NCBI GenBank assembly: GCA_026225945.1
Contig: JAMJFZ010000239.1
Span: 30,642,501-30,706,500, forward strand
Source: Cricetomys ansorgei
Taxonomy: Eukaryota; Chordata; Mammalia; Rodentia; Nesomyidae
Length of the DNA stretch: 64,000 nucleotides
Direction: 5' to 3'
The position numbers and the translations under genes were made by a program. Under the pieces are notes generated by a model, which was not told the origin of the DNA, ran no database searches, and saw nothing but the letters and a program-made list of their open reading frames with translations. Positions 1 through 11,547 of this stretch are shown here, one piece after another (position 1 is the first letter of the stretch; each line of letters starts with the position of its first letter).

Positions 1-129
1 AGTTGCTGTCCTGACGTCCTCTTGAGTGATGAACAGTGCTGTGGAAGTGTGAGCTCAACAAACCCTTTCCTCCCCAAGTTTCTGTGGTCATGGTGTTTCA
101 TCACAGTAATAGTAACCCTAACTAAGACA
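1..129 (+). repeat. End of a rodent interspersed repeat (family unassigned)
   Basis: The segment contains ACCCTTTCCTCCCCAAGTTTC and ends in ATCACAGTAATAGTAACCC followed by TAACTAAGACA. That terminus is the inverse of the TGTCTTAGTTAGGG start seen at 13496, and it is common in rodent LTR-like repeats. The 5' part lies outside the window. Confidence 0.55.
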
Positions 130-886
130 GTTCCTTTCTCCATTTCTCATGATTGGATTCACCAGAGGTTCTCAAGCACCCCCCCTACACCCCAGTTCAG
201 GTGCGAATGTGGTCTTGATCATCTGGCCAGCTGTGAGTGGTCCTGACTGCTGCTGTAGATGGGTTAGGTGGAAAAGGGTCTGTCTGGAGCTTCAGGAAAG
301 AGGAAGTAGAGAAGTAAGTTACATACCAGAGTGGTGACTGAGGCTTCACTGACTCTGAGCTTCCAAAATATGTTTACATGAAGGGTAAGCTATGTATTCT
401 CTGCCCAGTCTGGTGGGTTGTAAGACAGAGTAGGGACAGTATTTCCATCCTACTTGGCTTGACAGAAGTGTGTTGCAGTTGAATCACTACACGTTCTTTT
501 GTGGATGTATTGAAGAACTGGGAAACCACATAAGGCAGCAGGCTGACTCTCACAGCTTTATTAATTATGGCACCTAGACACAATTAGGCTGTAGCCAAGA
601 ATAGCAGATAAAATGGAAAATCATTCTGGGGAGGAAGAGAAGAGTCGAGAAGCCGAAAGCGTGTGAACAGAGGGTGCCCGCCGGTGCTCAGCATAGCACG
701 AGAGTCAACCCGCCCCCTCAAATCACCGAGGATGGCGTCTCACGGGGTCCCTGCAGCCAGACGCTTAGCAATGTGCTCTCTTAAACTGTTGGTTTTATTT
801 CCAGTACAGATTTATAATGCTCCATAGACTGAAGCGATCGCAAATATCTCACATGATGCAGAAATAACAATTTAGATACGTGGAAG

Positions 887-1250
887 ATGATCCGTTTATT
901 TTTTAATACCTTTTTTGGGTTTTTTTTTTTTTGTAAGTTTAATTATAACTTCCCTCCCTCCCTTTTATCCTTCCAACCCATACCATATGCCCACCCTGTT
1001 CTCAATTTCATGGCTCTTTTTATTTTATACATAAACACGTATGTATATGTGTGTGTGTGTGTATACACACATACATATATATATATATACATATGTGTAT
1101 ACACACATGTATGTGTATATATATGTGTATATGTATAACATATATATATATACACTTATATAAAACATATATGTGTGTGTGTGTGTGTGGAGAGAGACAC
1201 AGAGACAGGTAGGTAGATATACACACACATACATAAGGTTTTCCTAAATA
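887..1250 (-). mobile_element. Antisense L1 fragment with expanded microsatellite
   Basis: The T-rich start followed by TAACTTCCCTCCCTCCC and TTCATGGCTCTTTTTATTTTA resembles an antisense rodent L1 3' segment. A long (TA)/(TG)/(CA) microsatellite follows at about 1038-1237. The histidine/threonine/tyrosine-rich ORFs here on both strands are translations of the microsatellite and are not genes. Confidence 0.6.
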
Positions 1251-1254
1251 TATA

Positions 1255-1625
1255 AATCCAACCCGCTTGATCCTTTTTCTAAGCAGTTTTTAAGTTGACA
1301 AGAAACAGCAGTGCTCTCACACACATCTTCTCCCCACCGTGGGCCCACACGCTCATCCTGGTCTGGCATCTTGGGTAAATGTGATGTAATGGCTGAAGTA
1401 GTGTTGATTCTTCTGTGCTGAAGTCCCTTGTTCACGTTCGTACCCAACTCTGAGGATGCGTATTCTACAAATTTTGACACGTGTATAACATCCACTCCGA
1501 TGCCACGTGGAGTTGTTTCTCTCCCCTACATGAGCCTTCTGCTCTGCCTGTTCCCCTTCCCTACTGAACCCCTGGCAGCCACAGTCTACCATTTCTATAG
1601 TTTTGTGGTTCACTTATTTTTTATC
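1255..1625 (-). mobile_element. Ancient antisense L1 3' fragment
   Basis: The segment containing CCCCTGGCAGCCACAGTCTA and TTTCTATAGTTTTGTGG resembles the antisense 3' end of ancient mammalian L1 (L1M) elements. It is divergent and its boundaries are approximate. Confidence 0.5.
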
Positions 1626-2324
1626 AAAAATAGATTTTTTTTCAAACAATATACTCTTTAGTTCATTCATTAAGTGACAGCCCGGCTACTCCTAAGGAAT
1701 CATAATCATCCATTCATACATAAGTTAGGCTCTCAGTAAATACTGTGTGTCAGGTGGCTCAGGCCCTGGGTTTGCAGCAAAGTAAAAGGTCCTAGTCTTT
1801 GCAAAGCTTACAACTCTCTAGGCTCAGCTAGGTTCTAGATACAAGTAAGATGAGCCCAGGATAAAAGGGGGGTGGCTGGAGAAAGTTAGGAGGAGGGCCT
1901 CTTGCTAGCTAGTACCCGGGCCTCAGGTCAGACCCTGCCTTCCTATTTTAATTCTAGCAGTCTAGCCTGGGGATCAGAGTTTCCTGGGCATCTCCAGCTG
2001 CTACTTGTGTCCCCCACAAAGACCAGCTGGAGCATAGAGTCATTTCCTGGATCGCCCTCCCTATTGCCTGGGATTAGTGTATGCATTGCTTTCAGACTTT
2101 CATCAGACTCTTACCTCTAGTTATCCATAGTCCCGCCTGATGCTGATAAAATATAATAGAAGTCTGCAAAGGCATAAGAGTAGGTGTCCATGCTAGCCAT
2201 TTAAACACTAACTGAACAAGTCTTTTAAATTTGGAAAATGGACATGCACACATACATAACCCAATTCTCCCTCTCTCTGATATCCAGATTCCCTTTGGCC
2301 TTAAGAAGACTAACTTCTTTCCCA

Positions 2325-2327
<3 letters not shown>

Positions 2328-2370
<43 letters not shown>
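2328..2370 (+). repeat. (GT)n(GC)n microsatellite
   Basis: A simple GT run passes into alternating GC. It adjoins a degenerate B2/B3-like fragment on the minus strand (about 2371-2500) with the text CAAACTCCAGTTATCAGCC and GCGCTGAGCTGTCTC. Confidence 0.9.
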
Positions 2371-2372
<2 letters not shown>

Positions 2373-2624
2373 AGCGCTCTAACACACCACATATGTTAGA
2401 GAACACATCGTGGGAGGTGGTTCTCTTATTCCATGTGGGTTTAGGGAATCAAACTCCAGTTATCAGCCTTGGCAGCAAGCGCTGAGCTGTCTCGCTGTCT
2501 CAAGTTTGGTTCTTGTGTGTGAGCACATGTCTGTGCATACAGGTGAACATACGTTCACCACACGTGCAGACAAGAGGACAGTTTCCTCTGTTCTTCAGAT
2601 GCTCTCCACCTCTTTTTTTAAATT

Positions 2625-2770
2625 GAAAATAATTTTTTCATGCAGCATGTTCTCATCATTGGTTTTCTTTCCCCCATGTCCTCCCATGGGTGGAGACATC
2701 CATCCAACGCCATGCCTTCTTTCTCCCTCTCTTTAGAAAAAAGGCAAAGAAAATGCATAAGAAATGCACA
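2625..2770 (-). mobile_element. Antisense L1 fragment
   Basis: TTTTTTCATGCAGCATGTTC followed by CCCCCATGTCCTCCCATGG and ATCCAACGCCATGCCTTCTT matches the antisense T/C-rich L1 region that reads as catcaactccatgttctttct in young copies. Confidence 0.45.
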
Positions 2771-2818
2771 CATGTGCATACGTGTGCACACACAGGCGCA
2801 CACAGACACACATACTCC

Positions 2819-2946
2819 TTTTTGAGGCAGGGTCTCTCACCGTACTGGATGTTGGCAGACAGGCTAGATTAGCTGCCTGCTGAGCCCAGGAGCTGCTTGT
2901 TCATACCTCCCCAGCACCAGGGACAGTGTGTGTCACTGCACCCAGC
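2819..2946 (-). repeat. Degenerate B1-like SINE
   Basis: TTTTTGAGGCAGGGTCTCTC opens the element and GTGTGTCACTGCACCCAGCC closes it, the layout of an antisense B1 SINE. The middle is strongly diverged. Confidence 0.6.
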
Positions 2947-3370
2947 CTTTCTTTCTTTAATGTGCGTTTTGGGGGAGTAGGGGGATTGAACTCAGATTCG
3001 GTCGGTGAACACTAAGCTAATTCACAGTCTCATCCTAAACTCCGTAGTTGCTTGTTGTCTGGAGTCGGGGTCGTGCGATACAGAATCAGCAGGAGACTTG
3101 ACTCACTGAGTTCTGACAAGCAGACACAGTGTCCAATGGCAGAGACTGCTCATGATTTTCCTTTCCCTTGGAAGGAGGATTGGGGTGATTCCAACCGGCA
3201 GTTTCCTCTGCGTTACTGTGGCTGTCGCTGAGGCCTCGGAACAACAGGACCCTAAAAATCGCTACGGCAGGAGCCCAGCCATGATCATAATCAATAGATG
3301 GGGGTTTGCTTGTCCGTGGGTAATTAACACAAGGCTTCCTCTGCTGACCATCCTTTTTATGCCCGTGTAG

Positions 3371-3489
3371 GACTGCACATGCCAGAGCGAAAGCTGATGC
3401 TGCCGACCAGGCTGCGCTGGCTGCCCGCCAGGAGTGCGACATCGCCAGAGCAGTGGCCAGAGAGCTGTCACCAGATTTCTACCAACCAG
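3371..3489 (+). CDS. Jph1: Junctophilin-1, internal coding exon (alanine-rich helical region)
   Basis: This 119-bp exon encodes 39 complete codons plus a split codon at each end. It begins after a pyrimidine-containing acceptor ending GTGTAG and ends at a GTAAG donor. The reading frame gives [20 protein letters not shown] followed by a QECDIARAV segment and SPDFYQP, which I recognise as the alpha-helical region of junctophilin-1 between the MORN repeats and the divergent region. Junctophilin-1 bridges the sarcoplasmic reticulum and the T-tubule or plasma membrane at muscle triads. Counting back from the stop, and assuming a protein of about 660 residues, the exon starts near residue 381. The first base completes a codon from an exon outside the window, and the last G joins GA of the next coding exon to make glycine. 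The minus-strand ORFs over it are shadows. It is probably exon 3 of the gene; the numbering is inferred. Confidence 0.95.
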
Positions 3490-3589
3490 GTAAGACGCGT
3501 GTCCTTCCCTTGCTGGGAGAAATCGGACCGTGGGTTTTTCACTTATAAGCTTTGAGATCTTAATAACATGAGCCATACTTCACACCTGC

Positions 3590-4455
3590 CTCCCAAACTC
3601 ATGACCTCTTCAATTACGGTTGTTGTACATGTGTACGTGTATGTGTGTCACATAGATGCACACATGTGCGTATAGATAACCTACTGGGTCTATTTGGCTT
3701 TGCTTGTGTGTCCAGGGCTGACCACTTGGGATTGGACAACCTACATGGGAGCTCATCCATGGAGGAAACGGGTTCTCCCCCTCTCGGCAGCCATCGACCT
3801 CCCATAGCTGTTCATCTAGGTTTGGGACCATGTGGAATTTCCCCTGTGCCTGCTGGCATGTGAACTGGTGTCATCACGATGGTCTTGTATGGGCAACCAT
3901 ATTGAGAGTTCACAAGTGCATTCTCCTCGTTAAATATAGGGGCCATTGTCTAACATCCTGGGCCTCTGGCTCTTACAACCTTTCCACATTCTCTTTTGAG
4001 AAAGTTGCACTTGCAGGTCTACCTCCATCTGCTGCAAAAAAAAAAAAAAAAAAAAAAAAAGAAGCTGCTTTGATAAGGAGAGGCACACTTATCTCCGGGT
4101 CCATGGATAAGTATTGAGAATGCAGCTAGAAACCATACTGGTTTAGTGAAGTACAAGTAGCACATTCTCCTACAGGGTTCCTGGCTTCTTCATCAGCTAC
4201 GGGCCTAGGTTTACAGCGCCAGGTGTGGATTCGCTCTTGTGGAGTGGGCCTTCGGTCTGCTTAGATAGCTGTCGCTACTCCCAAGACGAAAACGGCACTG
4301 TTGCGCCTCCGAGGGTTTCTTCCCAGGTCATTGTTCTGGTTCACAGGCTTTACAACTAGGTCAGTACTCTCCATGTGGATCGACGGAGCGGCTGCTTCCA
4401 TGTGCAGTCCCATCAGCAGCGAATGAGGGCTCCCCTCCGATATTGGTCAGTTGTT
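3590..4455 (-). mobile_element. Antisense L1 3' UTR fragment (Lx-like)
   Basis: The text GCTGACCACTTGGGATTGGA, GGCAACCATATTGAGAG, CCATACTGGTTTAGTG and GGTCATTGTTCTGGTTCAC is collinear with the 3' UTR of rodent Lx-type L1 in reverse orientation. A run of 25 A at 4036-4060 interrupts it. The ORF 3830-4117 is a chance frame through this element. The same L1 continues at 4680-5255 beyond a B2 insertion. Confidence 0.7.
4036..4060 (+). repeat. Poly(A) run, 25 bases
   Basis: An uninterrupted run of 25 adenines sits inside the antisense L1 fragment, with no clear SINE body in front of it. Confidence 0.95.
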
Positions 4456-4479
4456 ACTCTTTTCTCTTTATTATTATTG

Positions 4480-4650
4480 TTGTTATGTGAGGTGGGGCCT
4501 GAGAAGCCAGGGGTGTCAGATCCCCTCCCCCCTTCAGCTGTATTATAAGTCAGTTGTGAGCCACCCGACATGGGTGCTACGACCTGAACTCAGGGTGCTC
4601 TGATAGAGCTGTATGCACAGTCTTAACCGCTGAGTCACCTCTAGAGCACC
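4480..4650 (-). repeat. B2-type SINE
   Basis: The minus-strand element is recognisable from GAACTCAGGGTGCTCTGATA and CTTAACCGCTGAGTCACCTC, the reverse complement of the tRNA-derived B2 head. It separates two parts of one antisense L1. Confidence 0.7.
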
Positions 4651-4679
4651 ACAAATGTTTAACGCTTTGTTTTATTTTT

Positions 4680-5255
4680 AAAATATTTTCGATTGGTACA
4701 GAATTACATCACTTCCCCTCCTACACCTCCCGTTCCCCTACACACGCTCTCAAGTGAATAGCCTCTTTCTCTTTGGTTATATTGGTGATGGTCTCCACGT
4801 GCTGTAAAGACAGGTTTCTTTGCTGAGGGCTGGGAGCTACACCTATCCAGGAAAAGTGGCTCGTGCTCAAAGAATCCCGTTTTCTCGATCTCAGCCATTC
4901 GGACTGGGTAAGATGCTATCTCAAATTAATTTTAAGTTGTATTCCCCCGATTGCTAAGGATGTTGAACATGTTTGGAGATATTAGACATTATTAGCCATT
5001 TTTATTTCTCTTTGAGAACTCTCTTAACTGGGTTGTTTACTCTCTGGAGTCACTGTTTGAGTTCTTTATATACTCTGGATATTAATCTTCTATCAGATGT
5101 GTAGTTGTTCAAAACTTCTCTCCCGCTCTCTGGGCTTCTTTGCTGTACAAAAGCTTTTTAGTTTTATGAGGTCCCATTTGTCAGTTGTTAGCCTTAATTC
5201 CTGAGCAAATGAAATCCTATTCAGAAAGTTTTCCTACGCCTGTATCTTGTAAGTG
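4680..5255 (-). mobile_element. Antisense L1 fragment including ORF2 3' coding region
   Basis: AGCCATTCGGACTGGGTAAG, TGCTAAGGATGTTGAACATG, GAGTTCTTTATATACTCTGG and TTTTGCTGTACAAAAGC-like text are hallmark antisense L1 ORF2 sequence. The reading frame is broken, so no reverse transcriptase can be made. It is contiguous in L1 order with the 3' UTR piece at 3590-4455. Confidence 0.85.
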
Positions 5256-5264
5256 TCTGAAGTG

Positions 5265-5660
5265 AGACTTTAGGCTACCTCATGCGAGGCCATTGAGGCT
5301 GTGCAGCTGACACAAGGCCTGTGGGTTGGGGGAGGTGCAGGCTGGCCAGGCTCCAAAGAGTAAACAGGCTTGATCCCCGAACAGATGTGTGACCCAGGCC
5401 TGGAGGCTGCATATGATGCAGGCAGAGAAGTGTCTGGAGGACTCTCAACAGACTGGATCAGTACACAGGACATGTGACTGGGGCCAAGCCTGGGGCTTGA
5501 CACAGCTCAGGTGGGAGTGATCGGAGTGGGCCAGCACACAGTGTGTACAATCTGGGCTGAGTCAGGGTATTGGAGTGATGCAGGCGGGCTAGGGTTCAGA
5601 GAGCTCACTGCACTGGACCTGAGCGAGGCCTGGAGGTTGTAGGTGGTTCAGACAACTGGA
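5265..5660. other. GC-rich stretch with imperfect internal repetition
   Basis: The motif AGGCCTGGAGG followed by ctgcatatgatgcagg (about 5396) recurs in altered form as AGGCCTGGAGG with ttgtaggtggttcag (about 5627). GGAGTGATGCAGGCGGGCT (about 5572) echoes it. The region abuts the L1 ORF2 fragment. I cannot assign a family. The minus-strand ORF 5270-5503 has no recognisable domain. Confidence 0.4.
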
Positions 5661-7905
5661 GAGGAAGAAGAGAGAAAGGAAGCACAAGGGCAGAGAGCTC
5701 AGCTAGCCAACCCAGGCCTGTGCCTCATGTAGCAGGTACAGGGCCCCTGGGAGCAATCGGGAATGAACCTTTTCCTATAAAGGTCTGCATTTTTTGTAAT
5801 CTCAGGAATCCTACAGAATAAATGGGAGAAGACAAGAGGCTTCCTGGCCAGCCAGTCAAGCTGAATTAGTGTGCTCAGGGTTAGTTCTGCCTCAAAAAGT
5901 GAGGCGTGAACATCAGTCTCCAGCCTCATCACACATGAGCACAGTGTGCGTGTACACACATCTGCTCCCCACAGAGAGAAGGGGGACAGTGAGGAGGGTG
6001 GGAGAGAAGACAGACAGTGAAGACCAGGTTTAGAAGACTGTTCTAGAAAGGTGCCACACTGGGTTGCTGATACACAAGTATCCTGACAGAGCAACTTCCT
6101 TTATGTGCATCTGACTTAAAACATTTAATACGTGTGTATATTTTACTAAGAAAGGGACTTCTTGCATCTTTTGAAGTGACCTCTGATGAATAAACTTCCT
6201 CTTCGCCAGTATCTAAGCTCCTTGGTGGATTGGCCATTCCAGGATAGGAAACGCACAGGGAGAGTTTTGCAAGCAGAGGGAGTTTTGTCCTGTGCTCCCG
6301 GCCACGCAGCCATCTGGAGAAGCTGGACAGAAGGGAGACCTTGGGCTTGAACTGCTTTGCAAGCAAACAAACTTACCATTGTTGTCTGCAGCTGCGAGTT
6401 CCTGGCTGCTGGGGAGCAGGGTCCCTCTAGACTCTCGTTAGGTGTTAACCAAGAGGTAAATGATACCGAAGACCATCTCAGTTTCCTAGACTGAATGGTT
6501 TTAAAAAGCTTTTTTATTGGTAGGAAAGCATTCGAGGGGAAAGAAATATTGTGGGAAAATGTAATCCCACCGTTCCTTAGCTCAGATAGATCCATGGAAG
6601 CAAGTTGTTCTCGTCGGTAATGAATGCACCCTGGTAGCGTGAGACGACAGTGAGCCTCTTTGAGACCAGAGCTAAAGGGAAGGCTGCAGTCCCCTTTGAC
6701 CCACAGCCAACACTTCCTTCAGCAACTGTATAGAAGGCCTGTTCTGTGCTGGGTATTATGGATCTTCTCAAGGGACCATAACTCATGCTTTCCAGCCTGC
6801 CTTTACAGGGTGATCAAATCAGATAGGCATTTGCAAAAAAGACTTTGAGTGCCACTTCTAAGCCTGCTCATTTAATTTACACATCTCAGATACACATACT
6901 GCCATTGTTTGGAAGGCATGTGCTGCAGCCCTTGGAAGCACAGTGTCTGCTGGCTTACATTTTGAATATCTTCATGGTAAATCACCTACTTTTAGGATCT
7001 GGTGGTATTTTCACCATTGCTAAAAATCTCACAGCTGTAGTTCAGAAATCTAGTATTGTGTGGATCAATTGAAATGCAAGATAAAAACAGACCTGTGTAG
7101 GGATATTAAGTTCTCAAAGAGCTAAGCTCTAACCGCCAAGGGACACTGTTAGATGCGTGTCGCATACTCACCGAGAAACTAAAATTGTAATCGGTGTGAG
7201 AGAATACCCGTATTATTGCAGACATCAGTCAAGAGATCCTCAGTAATAGTACAATTTTAAGGAACTCCTTGTGGCATGACTGGGCATATGAAAACATCTA
7301 GAGCATAGAAAGTACAGAAGAAAAGTGAGTGGCAGAGGCAGACACTGGCATTGTCCATCCAGAACTCGACCTATTAAAGTTGCACTGACGAGTGTGTTTC
7401 TGTTATGGGGCAGAATGTAGGGAACTATAGCCAGGAGGCAGGTATAGGCTCCACTTGCTTCATTGCCCTGAGTGAGGAAAGAGACACATCAGGCTAGCTC
7501 ATCCTGATGCCATTACATAGTCAATCGACTGTGTGTTTCTGTATTCCTCATCCTGGTTTCACAATGATCAGGAAGCCATAAAGCTCTGCCCTCAAAAATG
7601 GCATGCACTGGTGGTATTAGGAAAAGTTGTGTGGCTTTATGTGACCTTCACATTGCTCACTGTAAATTAATGAGTTGGCCTTACAATATGGCAGATCAGT
7701 CTTGTGAGTTTCATAAAGGGGCACCTGCTCCAAGCACTTGGTATGCTACTAATTCAAGTTCCTAAGCCAAGAGGACTGAGCTACAATTTTTGAGAATGAT
7801 CAGGAAGTAGAAGGGATTAGAGAATGGGGGCAATTGAGAAACTGTGGATGGCTCTTCATCCCACTGTTTGTGTTTACTCTGTCATGAGTTTTGTTTGGGT
7901 GGGGA

Positions 7906-7906
7906 C

Positions 7907-7954
<48 letters not shown>

Positions 7955-7998
7955 ATGTGTGTGTGCATGTGTGAGAGAGGGAGGGAGGGAGAGTGGGG
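7906..7998 (+). repeat. (GT)n/(GA)n compound microsatellite
   Basis: A GT run turns into GA and then into a mixed GT/GGGA tract. The overlapping ORF 7824-8054 is a translation of this repeat. Confidence 0.95.
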
Positions 7999-8045
7999 AG
8001 GCTAGAGACTGGTGGTGGATGTCTCCCTCAATCACTTTCCACCTT

Positions 8046-8262
8046 ATTTTTTGAGCGAGAGTCTCTCACTGAACTTAGAACTCATAAATTTGGCAAGACG
8101 AGCTGGCCAGCAAGCTCTAGGGATCCCCTGCTCTCTTCCCCCCAGCACTAGAGGCGCAGGTGTGAACCATCGCACCCAGCTTTTTATATGGGTGCTAGAG
8201 CTCCAAACTCAGGTCCTGGTGCTGCTGTGGCAAACACTTCACTGAGTCCTCTTCCCCAGCTG
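8046..8262 (-). repeat. B3-type SINE
   Basis: It opens with TTTTTTGAGCGAGAGTCTCT, has AGCACTAGAGGCGCAGGTG in the middle, and closes with CAAACTCAGGTCCTGGTGC and CACTTCACTGAGTCCTCTTC. This is the antisense layout of a B3 SINE. Confidence 0.75.
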
Positions 8263-8702
8263 CCTCCATCAATATTCTCACTTTTTAATTCCAAGTTATA
8301 TTAAGTAAGGCATAATTTTTTTTTTACATTTATCAATGGGTCTGGGAATGAGTTAAATAAATTGAAACACTGCCCTGGAATGTGGTACATTTATTACTTT
8401 GAGCCCTCTTGGGAGAACACCAGCCTGCCTCCCTGGGCAACATAATCAACAAGCTTTCTCTTCCTGTGTTGAAGCATGTATGCTCATACACAGCACCATT
8501 GATAATTTAAAGTGAAGCTTGTAATCTGTGTTACTGAGTATTAACTGTGCTTGCATTTCTCATGCGTTAGAAGTCAAAGTATCCTTCATTACTAAAGGCC
8601 TATGCCAGTCACTAATATTTACTGGTTTCGGTTACGTAAAGGGACGCATCCACAAATAGATGACTTATGAGCTCGCCTTCCAAGACTAAAATTCTGAATA
8701 CT

Positions 8703-9090
8703 TTTTTTTGTGAGAAGGGGGAAATGAATAGTCCACTAGTAAAGGGGAAACGGTGATTCCTGAGCCTGTCGGTTTTTCTTACCGCTTACTCCTGTATATT
8801 CAGATTCCCCAACGTATATTGAGTGATGGGCACCAACGAAGACATCTGCAGTCCTGCTACAGATGGGACTGTAAGATCCTTTAGGGGAAGTACTGTCATC
8901 TCTGCTGGTTTTTCTCATCTCCTTGGAATATTTTAATCTGATCCTCTTCTCCTGATTGGCAGTCTTGAAAAAACGGTTGATTTCTGTAGAACGATTCTTG
9001 TTGGCAACAACAAAGCCTTTGATGTGGGCATTGACCTTGTAGACATTCGTTTGGGGGCAGTCTTAGTGGTGCCGCCCGTGCCTGTGGCCA
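8703..9090 (-). pseudogene. Minus-strand ORF relic, possible processed pseudogene (unidentified)
   Basis: The minus strand has an open frame of about 104 codons from about 9047 to 8736. It contains NVYKVNAHIKGFVVANK then EINRFFKTANQEKRIRLKYS, followed by KEMRKTSRDDSTSP. Its lysine/arginine/asparagine-rich composition looks coding-like. A second minus-strand frame further upstream, about 9055-9105, gives LATGTGGTTKTAPK and would join it with one frameshift. A short T run at about 8702-8709 could be the complement of a poly(A) tail. No start codon precedes the open frame; the first ATG is at 8918. I do not recognise the protein, and a chance ORF in intronic DNA remains possible. Confidence 0.25.
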
Positions 9091-11431
9091 GCCCAGCGAG
9101 GCTCGCTTCTGAAGTTCAAACTGGATTCCCTGCTGCCACCATCTGCCAGCGTCTGCTCAAAGCCTTTGTGCCAACTGTGAGGCTTTACCTTTCCGTGTTG
9201 GTGGTACCAGATTGTTGGTTCATGTGTGGAATGGTGTAGACCAGGTGACTTTTTTCCTCAATGTGAATCCCCAGGGGAGTGAAAAAAAATCTCTTAGGAT
9301 TCTCAGATCCTGCCTATCAAAACATGACCGTCTGCAAATTCCCAACTGCCAAACTCTCAACACTTATTACAGTTTCCCTCCCCGGCAGTAGTGGCTGGTC
9401 CTGCTCGTGAGCTGCCATCACTCAGCAGCTTTATGTAGCTGTAACACACTTCACTGCACAGAACGAGTAGCGGGCACAGCATGTGCCTTCCAAGAGAAAA
9501 GAGTCCAGGAAAAAAACCTCTGGCCGCTGCATTACATCAATGGTCTGATTTAAAATGAATCTTGTTCTGGAAAAATCTAGCTGTGTATCCTCACATTTGG
9601 CCAGTTCTCACATGACCGTGCCATACTGGAACCATTTCCCCATCGGGCATAGCCATGTAAGGCTGGCATTCAGTAGAGGCCCGTGCAACATCAATAATTT
9701 TTACATGCTTTCAGTCACTTAACGTCTGGAGTGTAGAATCACCAGGAGCATGCAAATGCAAATGTCTGGACTTGGATTTCTGCTTTCCATTAAGTTGAAA
9801 CCTCTGGGGTTTGTCCCACTGCTTGGGACTACATCTATGTTTTCCTTCTGCAGTCATTCTCCAGTGCATAATGCTAAGAATTTGTACATCTGAAAATTGG
9901 TGGCCAGATGTACTTTGCCATTCTAGTAGTTTCTTTGAACGCGGAAGATTTTCAGCAACTTCAGCAACCCAGTTGATAGATGGAGATCAACATCTCTGAA
10001 AAGTCATAAGAGATTTTGCGAGACACACCTTTCCTAAGACAAGAAAACTGTCCAAAGAAGCAATATGTCAGACTTCTAAAGGGGAACGAAGTGACTAGGC
10101 TAGTACCTGGGAGTTAATTAAATAAGTACATTTGGTAGAGTCCAAGTTTTGAGTTTCACAGGTCTGTTATTGCAAATTCCTCAACTTGGCCTCCTAATGA
10201 GATTCCTAAGTATGAATTAAGTCATACAAGTTTTTCAGGGAGGGGTTGTTTTTTGTTTTACAGCTTATAAAACACATTTGAAAATGTGTTTCTATTCAAG
10301 TGTTATTTTTATTCTTTTTGTTTTTTTTAAGATAACTGAAGTATATAACTTTAAGTGTGGTCTTGCGCCAGTATTACTGAACAGACCAAGGTCCTCCCAG
10401 TCAATAGTCTCTCGTGCTGTGGGTATTAGCCCCACTGTCCCTGGGAGTCTTTTTGCTGGAATCTATCAGGGAAGCTCCCTTGTCTACTTCTGATCTGCTC
10501 CCCATGGTAAACGAAGGTGGGACAGTGGTCCCCGGGAGAAATCCAGTTCCTAAGGGCAGCCTCAGGTCTCCTAAATGACACCGTAATTTCTCAAAGTTTG
10601 AGTAGCTCTTGGTGTTTTCCTTCCAACATTTAGAATGTGTAACTGATGCTTGCCAGCGCCTATTACATCTTCCACTCTTTCCTGTGTGTATATGTATTTA
10701 AATATTAATCTTTAGTAGTCCTTAATTTTGATATAAAGATGTTGGCAGGATTTTAGTTTGTGCTTATCTGTTGGATTGAAGTCATAAGTACTTAGTCATT
10801 TGTATAATCCGTTCCGTGTTGTATAGGTTAAATTAGAACTGTTGGCTCCAAGAAGCTCAACTATTATAGATATCTTTGCATGGGACAGTCACTACAGTAC
10901 CTAGAATGGCATGTTCGGCAATGCTATAAAATTGAGTAACAGTGAAGCACAAATAAAAACAATTCTAATGACACTTGAATAGAGGGATGTGGGGGTGGCA
11001 AGGGTAAAGTAGATAATTGTCAACAGTCTGCCTCAGGCTGGCCCAGAGCAGAGATCACAGAGGAGGAGGGGCTGTAAAATACATCTAAGTGGCTTCTCCA
11101 TGCAGGACAAGTAGAGAGGAGTTGATAGAGTCTTTAAAAGAAGGCCAGTGTCGTGGGTATCAGCAGTACAGCGTGAGGCCCTGGGCTCAGTGCGCAGTCA
11201 CTAAGACAAAAGAAGTAAGGGTGAGTCTGCGGATGGAGAATGGAATGTCTTGTTTCCCAAAGGTGCTGTGCCCAGCACAGAACACAAAGGATGAATTCAG
11301 AAACAGACATGAAGTGTGCACAGTTGCAATCACAGCTTTTCCTCATCCAGTGAAATTCTCTCCAGGCCAGGAATTCATTCCCCCTCCTGCTTTTATAGGA
11401 GACTTGAAACCACCAGCTTAGAAAAGAGGGT

Positions 11432-11545
11432 GCCTGCCAGGCATAGTGGTTCATGCCTTTAATTCCAGCACTCAGGAAGAACAGACAGGCTGATCTCTTG
11501 AGTTCTGGGCCAGCCTGGGCTACATAATGAGACTGTGCCTCAAAA
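11432..11545 (+). repeat. B1 SINE
   Basis: GCCAGGCATAGTGGTTCATG, TTTAATTCCAGCACTCAGG, GGGCCAGCCTGGGCTACATA and GACTGTGCCTCAAAA are the ordered landmarks of a sense B1. The antisense ORF 11134-11550 runs partly through it. Confidence 0.9.
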
Positions 11546-11547
11546 AG

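Larger units (their letters stand above)
1..3370 (+). other. Jph1: 3' end of the Jph1 intron preceding the 119-bp exon
   Basis: This stretch is non-coding. It ends in an acceptor (TTTTTATGCCCGTGTAG). It holds repeat debris listed separately and unique sequence at about 130-886, 1630-2325 and 2950-3370, in which I see no gene or RNA. The small ORFs are either microsatellite translations or chance. Confidence 0.85.
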
